Assembly: GCF_008704495.1 (NCBI RefSeq) | Contig: NZ_CP023699.1 | Span: 1,612,001-1,676,000 of the forward strand | Direction: 5' to 3' | Length of the DNA stretch: 64,000 bases | Origin: Streptomyces kanamyceticus | GTDB lineage: Bacteria; Actinomycetota; Actinomycetes; Streptomycetales; Streptomycetaceae | Shown here: one piece after another, positions 8,588 through 16,835 of the stretch | Numbering within the stretch: position 1 is the stretch's first letter | Layout of the letters: every line of letters starts with the position of its first letter | Notes under the pieces: generated by a model | What the model saw: only the letters and a program-made list of their open reading frames with translations | Databases searched by the model: none | What the model was told of the DNA's origin: nothing | Program-made: the position numbers and the translations under genes

Positions 8588-8690
8588 GTGTTGGGTCGGG
8601 GACGAGACGCCGTGCACCGTTTCCGGTGTCGGTTTTCCCATCCCCGCCCGCCGAACCGGACGTGCCCGTTGGCCGAGCATCCAGCTCTCC
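8588..8690 (-). mobile_element. Group II intron 3' end (domains V and VI)
   Basis: On the minus strand 8687-8653 folds as a textbook domain V. GAGCTGGAT pairs with GTCCGGTTC, leaving a 2-nt AC bulge, and a distal GCTCG/CGGGC helix has a 5-nt loop. The catalytic AGC triad is at the 5' base. A GC-rich domain VI-like hairpin follows to about 8590 (GGGGA pairing with TCCCC), and the junction to istB sequence reads AACAC/ATGG. No reverse-transcriptase gene is recognisable upstream, so this is a truncated intron inserted in istB. Confidence 0.72.
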
Positions 8691-9410
8691 ACGTGATCCG
8701 CTGGATCAGGCGAGGTATTCGCTGACCTGGCCGACGAAGGCCACATCGTCGTGGGTCGTCCGCCGGAAACGTGCTCCGTCGGGATCGACCTCGTCGATCG
8801 CGTCCGTCCCGGTGCCCGGCGGTGGCTGGCGGAGCCGCCTGCGGCGGAGTCGGCCAGCGGCGGTGAACGCACCGGGGCTTGTTGCTGTCGCCCCCGAAGG
8901 GGGTGTCCGCTTCCCTTTCGGGGCCTCGCCGGTCTGGAGGTGTTGCCCTCCTCCAGACCGGCCACCCGGGGCTACTTGGGATTCAGGGGACGCGGTTTCC
9001 GTGTCTCGACGGTGGTCACGTGGTCAACGCGGTTGTTCAGGAATCCTCGGGGGTCGGTGCATCGGACGTTGGTCAGCCTTCGTGGCTTGCCGTTGTTCCG
9101 GAACAGGTGCTCTTCGATGACGCCGGTCCAGTGGTCTTCGGGCCGGTGGCCGTCGCCGGGATGGACGGCGACAGCGGCACCTATAGGGAACTTGCGGGGC
9201 CTGCTGGTCCCTGCGGCGCGGTGCGCGAAGCTGGGACGGCCGATCGAGGAGGGAACCCCGCCCTTCACTTCGACCACGACGGCGCCGCAGCCGAACGACT
9301 CGCCCCTCCCCCTCCGAGGGAGGACCCGCCGGAGGCATGGAGGTCGTGAGGTCGGCGCCGATGACGCTTTCATGGGACTTCTTCCCGGCCCCGTGCTTAC
9401 CGTGCGCGCC
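8691..9410. other. Unassigned remnant DNA between intron end and next gene
   Basis: No gene can be supported in these 720 bases. On the minus strand a frame ending TGA at 8706 (..DEVDPDGARFRRTTHDD..SEYLA) lies directly upstream of domain V and could be the tail of an unrecognised protein. A perfect 12-bp stem (8929-8940 with 8950-8961, 9-nt loop) and a CCCCC/GGGGG hairpin at 8891-8903 are consistent with structured intron RNA or a terminator. The rest looks like decayed mobile DNA. Confidence 0.5.
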
Positions 9411-9665
9411 ATGAGCAGGCATTCCGAGCAGTATCGCGTCGAGATCGAGGAAGCCGTCCAGGCCCTGATCGGAGAGATGGAGGACGTCGTGCACCACCAG
9501 GTCGCCGACGGCCGCTGGCATCCGGCCTTCAAAGAGGTGGAGGACCTGACGGACGACGAATTGCGTGAAGCGGCCGATCAGTTGGCACGGCAGCTGATGA
9601 GGTCGGGCCTCAAGGTGCTCGCCGCGACTGCGCACGATCACGACTTCAACGGGGAGGGCCGATGA
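9411..9665 (+). CDS. Small helical protein of unknown function
   Basis: 84-aa acidic, mainly helical protein (MSRHSEQYRVEIEEAVQALI, then EDLTDDELREAADQLARQLM). No known domain is recognised. The ATG at 9411 is where coding-like composition begins; the open frame continues upstream only as low-information sequence. Its stop overlaps the next start (ATGA), so the two are probably co-translated. Together with the following gene and the HNH remnant it looks like a small accessory operon of the integrated element. Confidence 0.6.
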   Translation: MSRHSEQYRVEIEEAVQALIGEMEDVVHHQVADGRWHPAFKEVEDLTDDELREAADQLARQLMRSGLKVLAATAHDHDFNGEGR

Positions 9666-10108
9666 CCACCGCATCGTCAGCAGGGGTGAGTGCGGCCGAA
9701 CTCCGGCGCCGGGTACGGGCGATTGAGGCGCTCCAGGCAAAGACTCGTGAGCTGGCGGCAGCGAACGTCCTGACGGCGAGAAAGGCCGCGGCGGAGGCGG
9801 CAGCGACGAAGGAGTCGGCTGATGTGTCGGCCCGCGAAGCGGCAGCGGCGGCTCTACGGCTCTTCGACAACGACGCCAGGCTTGTCTCCGGGCTCCTCGG
9901 CGTACCGGCCGAGGAACTGGAGCGCGAGGCGAAGCCTGTTACCGCGGCCCGGGCCAAGGAGATCATCGAGTCACTGCGCGCTCGCGCAAAACGCCCGCGG
10001 ACCCGCCGCTCACGCACTGTTCGTTCCGCGGTGACAGCGGTGTCGGCTCCGGCAGCGGCCGCCGGGGAGGTCCAGGGTTCGGACGGCCGCCGGACCGATG
10101 CTGCCTGA
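9662..10108 (+). CDS. Alanine-rich helical protein of unknown function
   Basis: 148-aa protein, strongly helical and Ala/Arg-rich. The first ~75 residues (ELRRRVRAIEALQAKTRELA onward) look like a coiled coil, followed by LFDNDARLVSGLLGVPAEELE and a basic tail that could bind nucleic acid (RARAKRPRTRRSRTVR). No family is recognised. It overlaps the gene before it by 4 bases, and the HNH-like remnant begins inside its last codons. Confidence 0.6.
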   Translation: MTTASSAGVSAAELRRRVRAIEALQAKTRELAAANVLTARKAAAEAAATKESADVSAREAAAAALRLFDNDARLVSGLLGVPAEELEREAKPVTAARAKEIIESLRARAKRPRTRRSRTVRSAVTAVSAPAAAAGEVQGSDGRRTDAA

Positions 10109-10683
10109 AGACGGCGTCGGGCCCGGCCTGTTCCCGCCGTCGGCGGTGGACGAGTCCGGGCCCGCGCCAGAGGAGGAGCGGCCGGAGCAGCGCGCGCTGA
10201 TCGGTGAGCCGCCCTCGCTACTCATCCCTGCTGTGGAGTGGGAGTCTTGGCTCACTGATGAGTCGGTGCAAACCCGGTACTGGGCGAAGGTCCACCGCAC
10301 TCGTCCGTGTCGGGTTGTTGGTCCTGGATCGCCGGGCTCCAACACGGGGCACGCGAGATTCCACGCGGCGTCTTTGCCGGACGGGGCACGGTGCCGGGGC
10401 ACCTGTACGGGTTCCGGCTCGTGTACGGCGTGATTCCCCGCCCGGGCCCTGCCAGCAACCGAAGCACCCACAGCTCGGCACCCTGGCGGAGAACCGGGCT
10501 GGATGGCTGGCGCGGCGGCACAATCCCGACAGCCCTCTCGCCGACCTCCGCGGGCCCGCCGACCGGTCGCGGGCCTTCGGCTCAGCGATATGTGCTGGAC
10601 TCGCGCTCGGCGAATTCGAGGTTGACAGTGCCAGGCGACAAGCCCGCCGGGCTTCCCTGGGGGCGTCTAACAGATTCCGCTGA
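10098..10683 (+). pseudogene. HNH-endonuclease-like gene broken by frameshifts
   Basis: Fragments of one protein appear in successive frames. WESWLTDESVQTRYWAKVHR is in the first frame and CWSWIAG in another. SNTGHARFHAASLPD is back in the first, then GTVPGHLYGFRLVYGVIPR, and finally LGTLAENRAGWLARRHNPDS and PLADLRGPADRSRAF in a third. The order resembles actinobacterial HNH proteins (YWAKV...CW.W.GA...TGHG.F...PAH..GY..), but the Cys/His-rich HNH core itself is missing. At least three indels are needed, so the gene is dead. Confidence 0.55.
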
Positions 10684-10775
10684 CCCACGTACCTACCAGT
10701 GCCGGGCTGAATCCAACCGGCTCCATCCGGCCGGATCGGCGCGCCGGGGACAGCTACGGATATGCAAGGAAGACT

Positions 10776-10961
10776 ATGCCTCGCGGTGGTTCAAATTCAT
10801 TGTTGAGCTTCGAAACGATTGCCGAGCGGATGGAAGTAACAAAGCGCACCGTCCTCGATAACTACAGGAATTGGGACATCCCCGTCGTGCGCATCAGCGA
10901 CCGCATTCTCCGCGTGCGGGAGCGAGATTTCGAGGCATGGATCGACACGCGCACGGAGTGA
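10776..10961 (+). CDS. xis: Excisionase-like helix-turn-helix protein
   Basis: 61-aa MerR/Xis-type winged HTH protein: LLSFETIAERMEVTKRTVLD is the recognition HTH, followed by NWDIPVVRISDRILRVRERD and FEAWIDTRTE. Such proteins direct excision of integrative elements or bind att arms. The ATG at 10776 has AAGGAAGA upstream. G+C is visibly lower than in neighbouring chromosomal genes. It lies 165 bases upstream of the integrase on the same strand, the usual xis-int order in actinomycete integrative elements. Confidence 0.7.
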   Translation: MPRGGSNSLLSFETIAERMEVTKRTVLDNYRNWDIPVVRISDRILRVRERDFEAWIDTRTE

Positions 10962-11126
10962 ATTCACCACGCCGACAAGGGAGTTAGAACCGGAGGGGAA
11001 GGAGCACCATCGACCCCTCCGCCCCCTCCCGACGGGCTTGACCAGCCATGGCTGCACCTACGTAGAGTCCAACTCCCCTGGCCAGGGAGCCACCCGAGAA
11101 TCGATCAAGATCACGAAAGGCGCCCC

Positions 11127-12365
11127 GTGGCACGCAAGCCCACTGCCTATAGACGGTGCGACTGTCCCGACCAGAACAGACCCAAAAGGGGCGGCTGCGG
11201 TCACAGCTGGTCCTACAACCTCACGAACGATGAGGGCAAGCGCACCCGCGCCACGATTCCCGAGTCCGTCGGCCTAACTCAGGCTCAGGCTCAGGCAGTC
11301 CTGGACGGAATGGCTCCTGGCGTGGCCCTGGAACCCGTCGAAGCAAACCTCACCTTCCGACAGTGGGCGGCTGACTGGCTCAGCAGACGTCGGGCAAAGG
11401 GGACCACCCGTGAGAACTACGAAATAGCCATCCGCCTCCATCTCAATCCGCGCTGGGGCAACCAGCGCCTACGAGCTATCAAGAGGGCTCAGGTCGAAGC
11501 CTGGGTCCACGAGATGGAGGCCAACGAGCGCATCGCCAACTCCACTGCGGAGGGGCATTGGAAGGTCTTCCAGATGGTCATCAAGGATGCCCTGCAGAAC
11601 GGGAAGATCACTACCAACCCCACCTACGAGATCGACGGCCCCTACGTAGGCGAATCGACGTCATACGTCTTCAGCCCGGACGAGTGCTGGGCAATCTACG
11701 ACGCCTTTCCCGAGCGCTACCGCATCATCCCCATGCTCGGCTTCGCCTGTGGCACCCGGCAGGCAGAGGCGTTCGGTGTGTGTGACGACGTAATCGACTC
11801 CGGCCGAAGCCTGCTTACCCTGCGTCGACAGGTGCTCAGGAACAAGGAGACCAGCCACAAGCGCCTCCTCGTGGACCGCCTCAAGACCAGCCCGCGCCTC
11901 AGCTCGAAAGACGTACCGATGCCTCCGTACCTCCTGGAAGCCCTGCAGGAGTACATGGAGCGCTACCCGCCACGAGCCACGGAGACCGTTCTGTGGGCAC
12001 ACAAGAAGAAGATCGACGACTGCAAGCGTGGCTCGGCCCGCGCACTCTTCTGGACGCCGCGCAACTACCTTCTGGGCCGCACCTCCCTCAATGACGGCTT
12101 ATGGAAGCCCACACTGCTGAAGCTGGGCATCAAGGACGAGGAGGGCAACCTTCCGACCTTCCACGACCTCCGACACACCTTCATCTCCACATGCCTCCAG
12201 GGCGGAATCCCCGAGCACACCGTGGCCGCTTGGGTGGGCGACTCCGTTGTGGAGCTACGGCGTACGTACAGCCACCTTCTGAAGGACCACGCCGAGACGC
12301 ATGGTGCAGTGGCCGCTAGCCTGACAGCGCGGCCGAAGCCGCCCCTCGTCTACAACGCGGCGTAA
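11127..12365 (+). CDS. int: Tyrosine recombinase/integrase
   Basis: 412-aa phage-type integrase. Residues ~10-30 carry a Cys-rich N-terminus (CDCPDQNRPKRGGCGHSW). The core-binding domain is at ~70-165 (FRQWAADWLSRRRAKGTTREN). The catalytic domain has Arg211 (CGTRQAEAF), the HDLRH motif (His346, Arg349) and nucleophile Tyr381 (ELRRTYSHLL). All key residues are present, so it may be active. The start is GTG. Codon use is less GC-biased than the flanks, consistent with transfer. It marks the right end of the accessory region. Confidence 0.92.
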   Translation: MARKPTAYRRCDCPDQNRPKRGGCGHSWSYNLTNDEGKRTRATIPESVGLTQAQAQAVLDGMAPGVALEPVEANLTFRQWAADWLSRRRAKGTTRENYEIAIRLHLNPRWGNQRLRAIKRAQVEAWVHEMEANERIANSTAEGHWKVFQMVIKDALQNGKITTNPTYEIDGPYVGESTSYVFSPDECWAIYDAFPERYRIIPMLGFACGTRQAEAFGVCDDVIDSGRSLLTLRRQVLRNKETSHKRLLVDRLKTSPRLSSKDVPMPPYLLEALQEYMERYPPRATETVLWAHKKKIDDCKRGSARALFWTPRNYLLGRTSLNDGLWKPTLLKLGIKDEEGNLPTFHDLRHTFISTCLQGGIPEHTVAAWVGDSVVELRRTYSHLLKDHAETHGAVAASLTARPKPPLVYNAA

Positions 12366-12436
12366 CGACCGCACCCCCTCCGCACTCCCCCGCGGCTTCC
12401 CTCATAGGCACAGAGGCAAAGGGAGAATCTCCCCAG

Positions 12437-12463
12437 GGCTGAGGCTGGTCATCAGCCTCAGCC
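12437..12463 (+). terminator. Hairpin terminator after integrase
   Basis: GGCTGAGGCTG and CAGCCTCAGCC form a perfect 11-bp stem around the loop GTCAT, 72 bases after the integrase stop. There is no U-tract, as is common in Streptomyces. Confidence 0.75.
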
Positions 12464-12742
12464 CCGCTGCCGCGTTCCGCAGCCCTCTGGCCTTGCCGCC
12501 GCAGAACGCGCCACAGCCGTCGGCCGCACCTCTCACCAGCGGATCTCATTGATTGCCGCCACGCCGTTGACAGAGGCCGCATGCAATCGACTCAGCCGCG
12601 CCGACCCCCGTCTCAGGCCTCACCTTTCATGGCTACTCTCATGGCTACATACGTAGCCGCGCGGTCCGGTTTGTACCGGTGCGGAAAGGGGCGGCCGCGA
12701 CCCGCCGTAGGCTCGGAGACAGTCGCACGAAGGAGGAACCGG
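12464..12742. other. Non-coding junction between integrase and chromosome; att candidate
   Basis: No gene is seen. CATGGCTACATACGTAG at 12640-12656 resembles CATGGCTGCACCTACGTAG at 11047-11065 upstream of the integrase. Both combine CATGGCT with TACGTAG, and the second copy lies inside a GGCTAC/GTAGCC dyad. They may be recombinase-binding or attachment sequences. No tRNA gene is visible here. Confidence 0.3.
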
Positions 12743-13519
12743 GTGCCCGTCGAGGTCACATGGTGGGGCCACGCCACCTGCACGGTCGAGGACTCGGGCG
12801 TCCGCGTACTGACCGACCCCCTGTTCGCGCGCCGCCTGGCGCATCTGCGGCGCCGCAGGGGCGCACCGCCACCGCCGGGCGCCGCCGTCGCCGACGTCGT
12901 GCTCCTTTCGCATCTGCACGCCGATCATCTGCACGTACCGTCGCTCGCGCGGCTCACGCCGGGCACGCGTGCGCTGGTCCCGCGCGGGGCCGCGCGCTCG
13001 GTGCCGGGGCTCGCCCGCAGGCTGCCCCAGCTGCGCTTCACCGAGGTCGTGCCGGGCGACGAGGTACGGATCGCCGACGTCGTCGTACGCGTGGTCTCCG
13101 CGCTGCACGACGGACGGCGGCTGCCCGTGGGCCCGCACCACTCCCCCGCGCTGGGTTTCGTGGTGAGCGGTGAGGCCCGCACCTACTTCGCGGGCGACAC
13201 CGGGCTCTTCGACGGGATGGCGGCGGAGGTCGGCGAGGTGGACGTGGCGCTGCTGCCGGTCGGCGGCTGGGGCCCCTACCTCGGCCACGGCCATCTGAAC
13301 CCCTCCCGTGCCGCCGAGGCGCTCGCCCGGATCGCGCCGCGCAGCGCGGTCCCGGTGCACTACGGCACGTACTGGCCGATCGGGATGGACGCCGTGCGCC
13401 CCCATGAGTTCCACGCGCCGGGCCAGGAGTTCGTGCGCCAGGCGGCGCGTCTCGCGCCGGAGGTGAGCGTGCACCGGCTGGCGCACGGCGAGCGGGTCCG
13501 GCCGGAGGTCGCCAAGTGA
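12743..13519 (+). CDS. Metallo-beta-lactamase-fold hydrolase (UlaG-like)
   Basis: 258-aa MBL-fold protein. It opens with VEVTWWGHATCTVEDSGVRV and carries the metal motif SHLHADHL, then SALHDGRR, FAGDTGLF and VHYGTYWP, the set found in UlaG/NAPE-PLD-like MBL hydrolases. No signal peptide. GTG at 12743 is chosen because AAGGAGGAA lies 6 bases upstream. The upstream open frame belongs to the junction region. The stop overlaps the following DedA gene (GTGA). Substrate unknown. Confidence 0.85.
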   Translation: MPVEVTWWGHATCTVEDSGVRVLTDPLFARRLAHLRRRRGAPPPPGAAVADVVLLSHLHADHLHVPSLARLTPGTRALVPRGAARSVPGLARRLPQLRFTEVVPGDEVRIADVVVRVVSALHDGRRLPVGPHHSPALGFVVSGEARTYFAGDTGLFDGMAAEVGEVDVALLPVGGWGPYLGHGHLNPSRAAEALARIAPRSAVPVHYGTYWPIGMDAVRPHEFHAPGQEFVRQAARLAPEVSVHRLAHGERVRPEVAK

Positions 13520-14133
13520 TGTGGGCGGCGGCGTCCCAGGTGACGCCGGAGAGCACGCAGCAGGCGGTGGGCTATCCCTCGCTGTTCCTGTTGGTGGTCA
13601 TCGGCGCGCTGGTGCCCGTGGTGCCGACGGGCGCGCTGGTGAGTTCGGCGGCGGTGGTCGCCTTCCATCAGACGGCGCCGTTCGCGCTGCTGATCGTCTT
13701 CGGTGTGGCGGCGCTCGCGGCGTTCATCGGCGACATGGGCCTGTACTGGCTCGGGCAGCGCGGCATGCGTTCGAAGAACGGCTCGCGCTGGCTCGCGGCG
13801 ATCCGCGACCGGGCGCCGGAGGAGCGTCTGCGGCAGGCGCAGGAGAAGCTCGACGACCACGGCGTGCTCGTCCTCGTGCTGTCCCGGCTCGTCCCCGCGG
13901 GCCGGATCCCGGTGATGCTGGCGTGCCTGATGGCGAAGCTGCCGCTGCGCAGGTTCGCGCGCGGCAACGCGCCCGCGTGTCTGGCCTGGGCGGCGACGTA
14001 CCAGCTGATCGGCATCCTGGGCGGCTCCCTGTTCGAGGAGCCGTGGCAGGGCGTCGCGGTGGCGATCGGCCTGACGGTCCTGATCAGCGTGGCGCCCTCG
14101 GTGTGGCGCAGGCTCCGGAGGCACACGGCCTAG
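13516..14133 (+). CDS. DedA/VTT-family membrane protein
   Basis: 205-aa membrane protein with 4-5 hydrophobic segments. It has the DedA/VTT pattern: FLLVVIGALVPVVPTGALVS, an acidic residue in the second segment (FIGDMGLYWLG) and the conserved LSRLVPAGRIPVMLA motif. DedA proteins flip or scramble lipid carriers and support envelope homeostasis. It is translationally coupled to the MBL gene upstream (GTGA; GTG 13516 or ATG 13519). A second DedA gene lies at 16836. Confidence 0.88.
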   Translation: MMWAAASQVTPESTQQAVGYPSLFLLVVIGALVPVVPTGALVSSAAVVAFHQTAPFALLIVFGVAALAAFIGDMGLYWLGQRGMRSKNGSRWLAAIRDRAPEERLRQAQEKLDDHGVLVLVLSRLVPAGRIPVMLACLMAKLPLRRFARGNAPACLAWAATYQLIGILGGSLFEEPWQGVAVAIGLTVLISVAPSVWRRLRRHTA

Positions 14134-14135
14134 CG

Positions 14136-14169
14136 CCGGGCCCGGAGACCCCCGGGCCCCCGGGCCCGG
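14136..14169. terminator. Probable bidirectional terminator
   Basis: Two copies of the self-complementary CCGGGCCCGG (14136-14145 and 14160-14169) lie between the converging DedA and MBL genes and can pair with each other around a 14-nt loop. Confidence 0.5.
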
Positions 14170-14174
14170 AGACC

Positions 14175-15347
14175 TCAAGCGGCAAGCACCCGCGACGCCC
14201 CCACCGGCAGGTCCCACAGGTCCTCGCGGTCCAGGCCCGCCTTCTCCCATGCCGTACGCACCCTGGTGAGCGGTTCGAGCACCGGCTCGGCGGAGAGCAG
14301 GAACGTACCCCAGTGCATGGGCGCCATCCGCCGCGCTCCGAGGTCGATGGCGGCGCGGACCGCCTCCTCCGGGTCGCAGTGCACGTCGCTGAGCCACCAC
14401 CGCGGGTCGTACGCGCCGATCGGAAGGAGCGCGAGGTCGATGCCGGGGTAGCGGGCGCCGATCCGCTCGAACCAGTGGCCGTATCCGGTGTCGCCCGCGA
14501 AGTAGACCCGCTGCCCTCGCGCGTCGGTGAGCAGCCAGCCGCCCCACAGCGTGCGGCAGGTGTCCAGGAGGCTCCGCTTGGACCAGTGGTGCGCGGGCAC
14601 GAAGTCGAAGCGCACTCCGCCCAGTTCGGCCCCCTCCCACCAGTCGAGTTCGGTGACCCTGCTGAAGCGGCGGCGGGTGAACCAGCGGCCGAGTCCCGCG
14701 GGTACGAAGACGGGGGTGTCCCTGGGGAGTCTGCGCAGGGTCGGGGCGTCCAGGTGGTCGTAGTGGTTGTGGCTGATGACGACCGCGTCGACGCGCGGCA
14801 GGGCGCTCCAGGCGACGCCGACCGGGGTGACCCGGGCCGGGGTGCCGAGGATCTTGCGGGACCAGACGGGGTCGGTGAGGACGGTGAGCCCGCCGACGCG
14901 CAGCACCCAACTGGCGTGGCCCGCCCAGGTGACGGCGACGGTGCCCGCGTCGACGCGCGGCAGCGGGCCGGGGTCGTAGGGCAGTCGCTGGATGTCGGCG
15001 AGCCCGTCGGGGCGGGGCCGCAGGGCGCCCTCACGGGCGAAGCGCGCGAAGGCGCGAAGGCCGGGCAGGGGGGCGGTGAGCCGGTCGGCGAACGACTTCG
15101 GCCACCGGCGGATCCCGCCGGGGGCGTGCGGCGGGGCGGGCGCGTGCGGGGAGACCGGCCGCACGGCCGTCTGCAGCTGCGCCTCTTGCACCTGCTGTGC
15201 CTCTTGCGCCCCCTGTGTCTGCCACGTCTGCTGCATCTGCTGCATCTGCTGCGCCTGCTGTGTCTCCTGCACTCGCTGTGCCTCTTGCGCCTGCTGCGCT
15301 TGTTGCGCCTGCTGCATCTGCTGCGTCCGTTGCGCCTGCTGAGTCAC
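14175..15347 (-). CDS. MBL-fold hydrolase (NAPE-PLD-like) with Q-rich N-terminus
   Basis: 390-aa protein. Residues 2-58 are a Gln/Ala-rich low-complexity tract (QQAQ, QQMQ, EAQQVQEAQ units) likely to form a coiled coil. The rest is an MBL domain of the NAPE-PLD/UlaG type: VTWAGHASWVLRVGGLTVLT, metal motif SHNHYDHLD, PAHHWSKRS, FAGDTGYGHW and MHWGTF. The GTG at 15347 overlaps the stop of the aminotransferase-fold gene (GTGA), so the two are translationally coupled. Relatives with this MBL domain usually lack the Q tract. Confidence 0.85.
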   Translation of the reverse strand: MTQQAQRTQQMQQAQQAQQAQEAQRVQETQQAQQMQQMQQTWQTQGAQEAQQVQEAQLQTAVRPVSPHAPAPPHAPGGIRRWPKSFADRLTAPLPGLRAFARFAREGALRPRPDGLADIQRLPYDPGPLPRVDAGTVAVTWAGHASWVLRVGGLTVLTDPVWSRKILGTPARVTPVGVAWSALPRVDAVVISHNHYDHLDAPTLRRLPRDTPVFVPAGLGRWFTRRRFSRVTELDWWEGAELGGVRFDFVPAHHWSKRSLLDTCRTLWGGWLLTDARGQRVYFAGDTGYGHWFERIGARYPGIDLALLPIGAYDPRWWLSDVHCDPEEAVRAAIDLGARRMAPMHWGTFLLSAEPVLEPLTRVRTAWEKAGLDREDLWDLPVGASRVLAA

Positions 15348-16591
15348 CGAGGAGGCTCCATTCGCTGGGCTTCTGCGCGGAGATCGTCGAAGGCCGATCC
15401 GAACCTGCTCAACGCCCGTTCCACATGCGGCAATTCCAGTGGGTCGGGTGCGGCGAGGGACGCCATGCGTTCGTCGGGTGTCGAGCCGAGCAGCGGCCCC
15501 GTGACCAGGCGTACGCGCAGGGCGTCGATCTCGTCGCCGAAGCGGTGGCCGCCCGGTGCGGGCATGCCGAGCCGTTCGCCGAGGAAGTCCTCCAGGTCCT
15601 GCGCGTCGCCGACGCCGCGTGCGGCGAGCGCGGGGCGCAGCGGGCCGAGGTCGGCGTAGAGGTGACGGCCCGCCTGCGGGGGCCGGGCCAGGCCCCCCGC
15701 GGCGAGCACGGCGCGCTGCGCGGCGGCGGCCACGCGCGCGTGCAGGCGGACGGCCGAGGTGAGGCGTTCGCCGATCTCGTCCGGTTCCCCGAGCGCGTAC
15801 GTCGCGGCCGCGGCGGCCGGGCCCCCGGGCACGGCGCCGAGCGCGGCGAGGACGTCCAGGGTGCGGGCCCGAAGGGCGCTGCCCGCCGCGGTGTCGGGGA
15901 AGCGCGCCACGGCCGCGGGCAGTGCCGGGGGCAGGAAGGCGCCGGAGAGGTCGGAGAGGACGGTCACGCGCGCGTGGTCCATCTCCGCCGGGCCGATCAG
16001 GACGGTGTCGCGCGGCCGGTGCAGGGTGTCGCGCCAGGTCTCGTCGCTGATCACGTGCAGGCCCTCGTCGGCGGCCGCTTCGACGGCCTCGTGCAGGACG
16101 TCGGGGGGCGGCACGGTGGCGGTCGGGTCGTCGGCGACGGAGAGCACGAGGAGCCGGGGTCTGCCGCCTTCGGCGCGGACGCGGCGGACGGTCTCCAGGA
16201 GTGCGTACGGGTCGGGGACGCCGCCGCACTCCGCGGGGGTCGGCACGTGGTAGACCGCGCGGCCGAGCAGCCGTGCCTGGGGCGCCCACCAGGCCGGGCA
16301 GGGGCGGGGCAGCAGGACGTCGCCGCCGATGGCCGCGGTCAGGGCGAGCAGCAGGGTGGGGGCGCCGGGGGCCGCGACGACGTGGTCGCGCTCGGCGGGC
16401 AGGCCGCGCCTGGCCCAGTAGCCGCAGGCGGCGTCGAGGAGTACGGGGCTCCCGCCCGGTGGTTCGCCGTGGGACCTGCCCGCGGCCGCGGCGGCGGCCG
16501 CCGCCAGCTCGGGCAGGACCGGAAGGCCCGGCTCCGGTGGGGGCGGCCCGTACCGGACGGGCCCGTGCCCTTCGGGGTCCGTCCGCCGCAT
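15344..16591 (-). CDS. Aminotransferase class I/II-fold protein without lysine
   Basis: 415-aa protein with the fold signature of PLP aminotransferases: GAPTLLLALTAAIGGDVLLP (cofactor-phosphate region), PRPCPAWW, VADDPTATVPP in place of the NPTGxxxP motif, and VISDETWRD. Where the Schiff-base lysine should lie the sequence is VTVLSDLSGAFLPPALPAA. I find no lysine anywhere in the protein, so an internal aldimine cannot form. It may be a non-catalytic or PLP-sensing homologue. It is coupled to the MBL gene downstream. Confidence 0.75.
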   Translation of the reverse strand: MRRTDPEGHGPVRYGPPPPEPGLPVLPELAAAAAAAAGRSHGEPPGGSPVLLDAACGYWARRGLPAERDHVVAAPGAPTLLLALTAAIGGDVLLPRPCPAWWAPQARLLGRAVYHVPTPAECGGVPDPYALLETVRRVRAEGGRPRLLVLSVADDPTATVPPPDVLHEAVEAAADEGLHVISDETWRDTLHRPRDTVLIGPAEMDHARVTVLSDLSGAFLPPALPAAVARFPDTAAGSALRARTLDVLAALGAVPGGPAAAAATYALGEPDEIGERLTSAVRLHARVAAAAQRAVLAAGGLARPPQAGRHLYADLGPLRPALAARGVGDAQDLEDFLGERLGMPAPGGHRFGDEIDALRVRLVTGPLLGSTPDERMASLAAPDPLELPHVERALSRFGSAFDDLRAEAQRMEPPR

Positions 16592-16822
16592 GCGTACCTC
16601 CGTGCGCTCACGTGACGTTCTGCCCCTTCGCCGCTGTGCGTACCCAGGACCTGGCCGTATGAGCCCATCAGAGCGCGCCCGGGGCCCTCCCGCGCGCGCT
16701 TGCCCCCCGCCCGGGTGAGGGTCGGGGTCCTCCTTAAGGCCTGCGGCGGGCCGCCGGGCACTCGACGAAAGTCAGGGGTAAGTCGTGCCGATCGTGCGCA
16801 GCGGGGGGCCGGTCCCGATTCC

Positions 16823-16828
16823 TACGCT
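16823..16828 (+). promoter_or_regulatory. Candidate -10 box of a leaderless transcript
   Basis: TACGCT ends 7 bases before the ATG at 16836, the spacing of leaderless Streptomyces promoters. No ribosome binding site precedes this start, which supports the reading. Confidence 0.4.
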
Positions 16829-16835
16829 GGTGGTC

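Noticed and set aside
8879..9349. Plus-strand frame of 156 codons
   Set aside because: No recognisable family, no RBS, and it lies in mobile-element debris with intron-like hairpins.
12581..12742. N-terminal extension of the MBL hydrolase at 12743
   Set aside because: The extension has no conserved sequence, and a perfect AAGGAGGAA precedes the GTG at 12743.
14175..16289. A 704-codon minus-strand frame fusing the MBL domain to upstream sequence
   Set aside because: The upstream part is the wrong frame of the aminotransferase-fold gene; the GTGA overlap at 15344-15347 separates the two genes.
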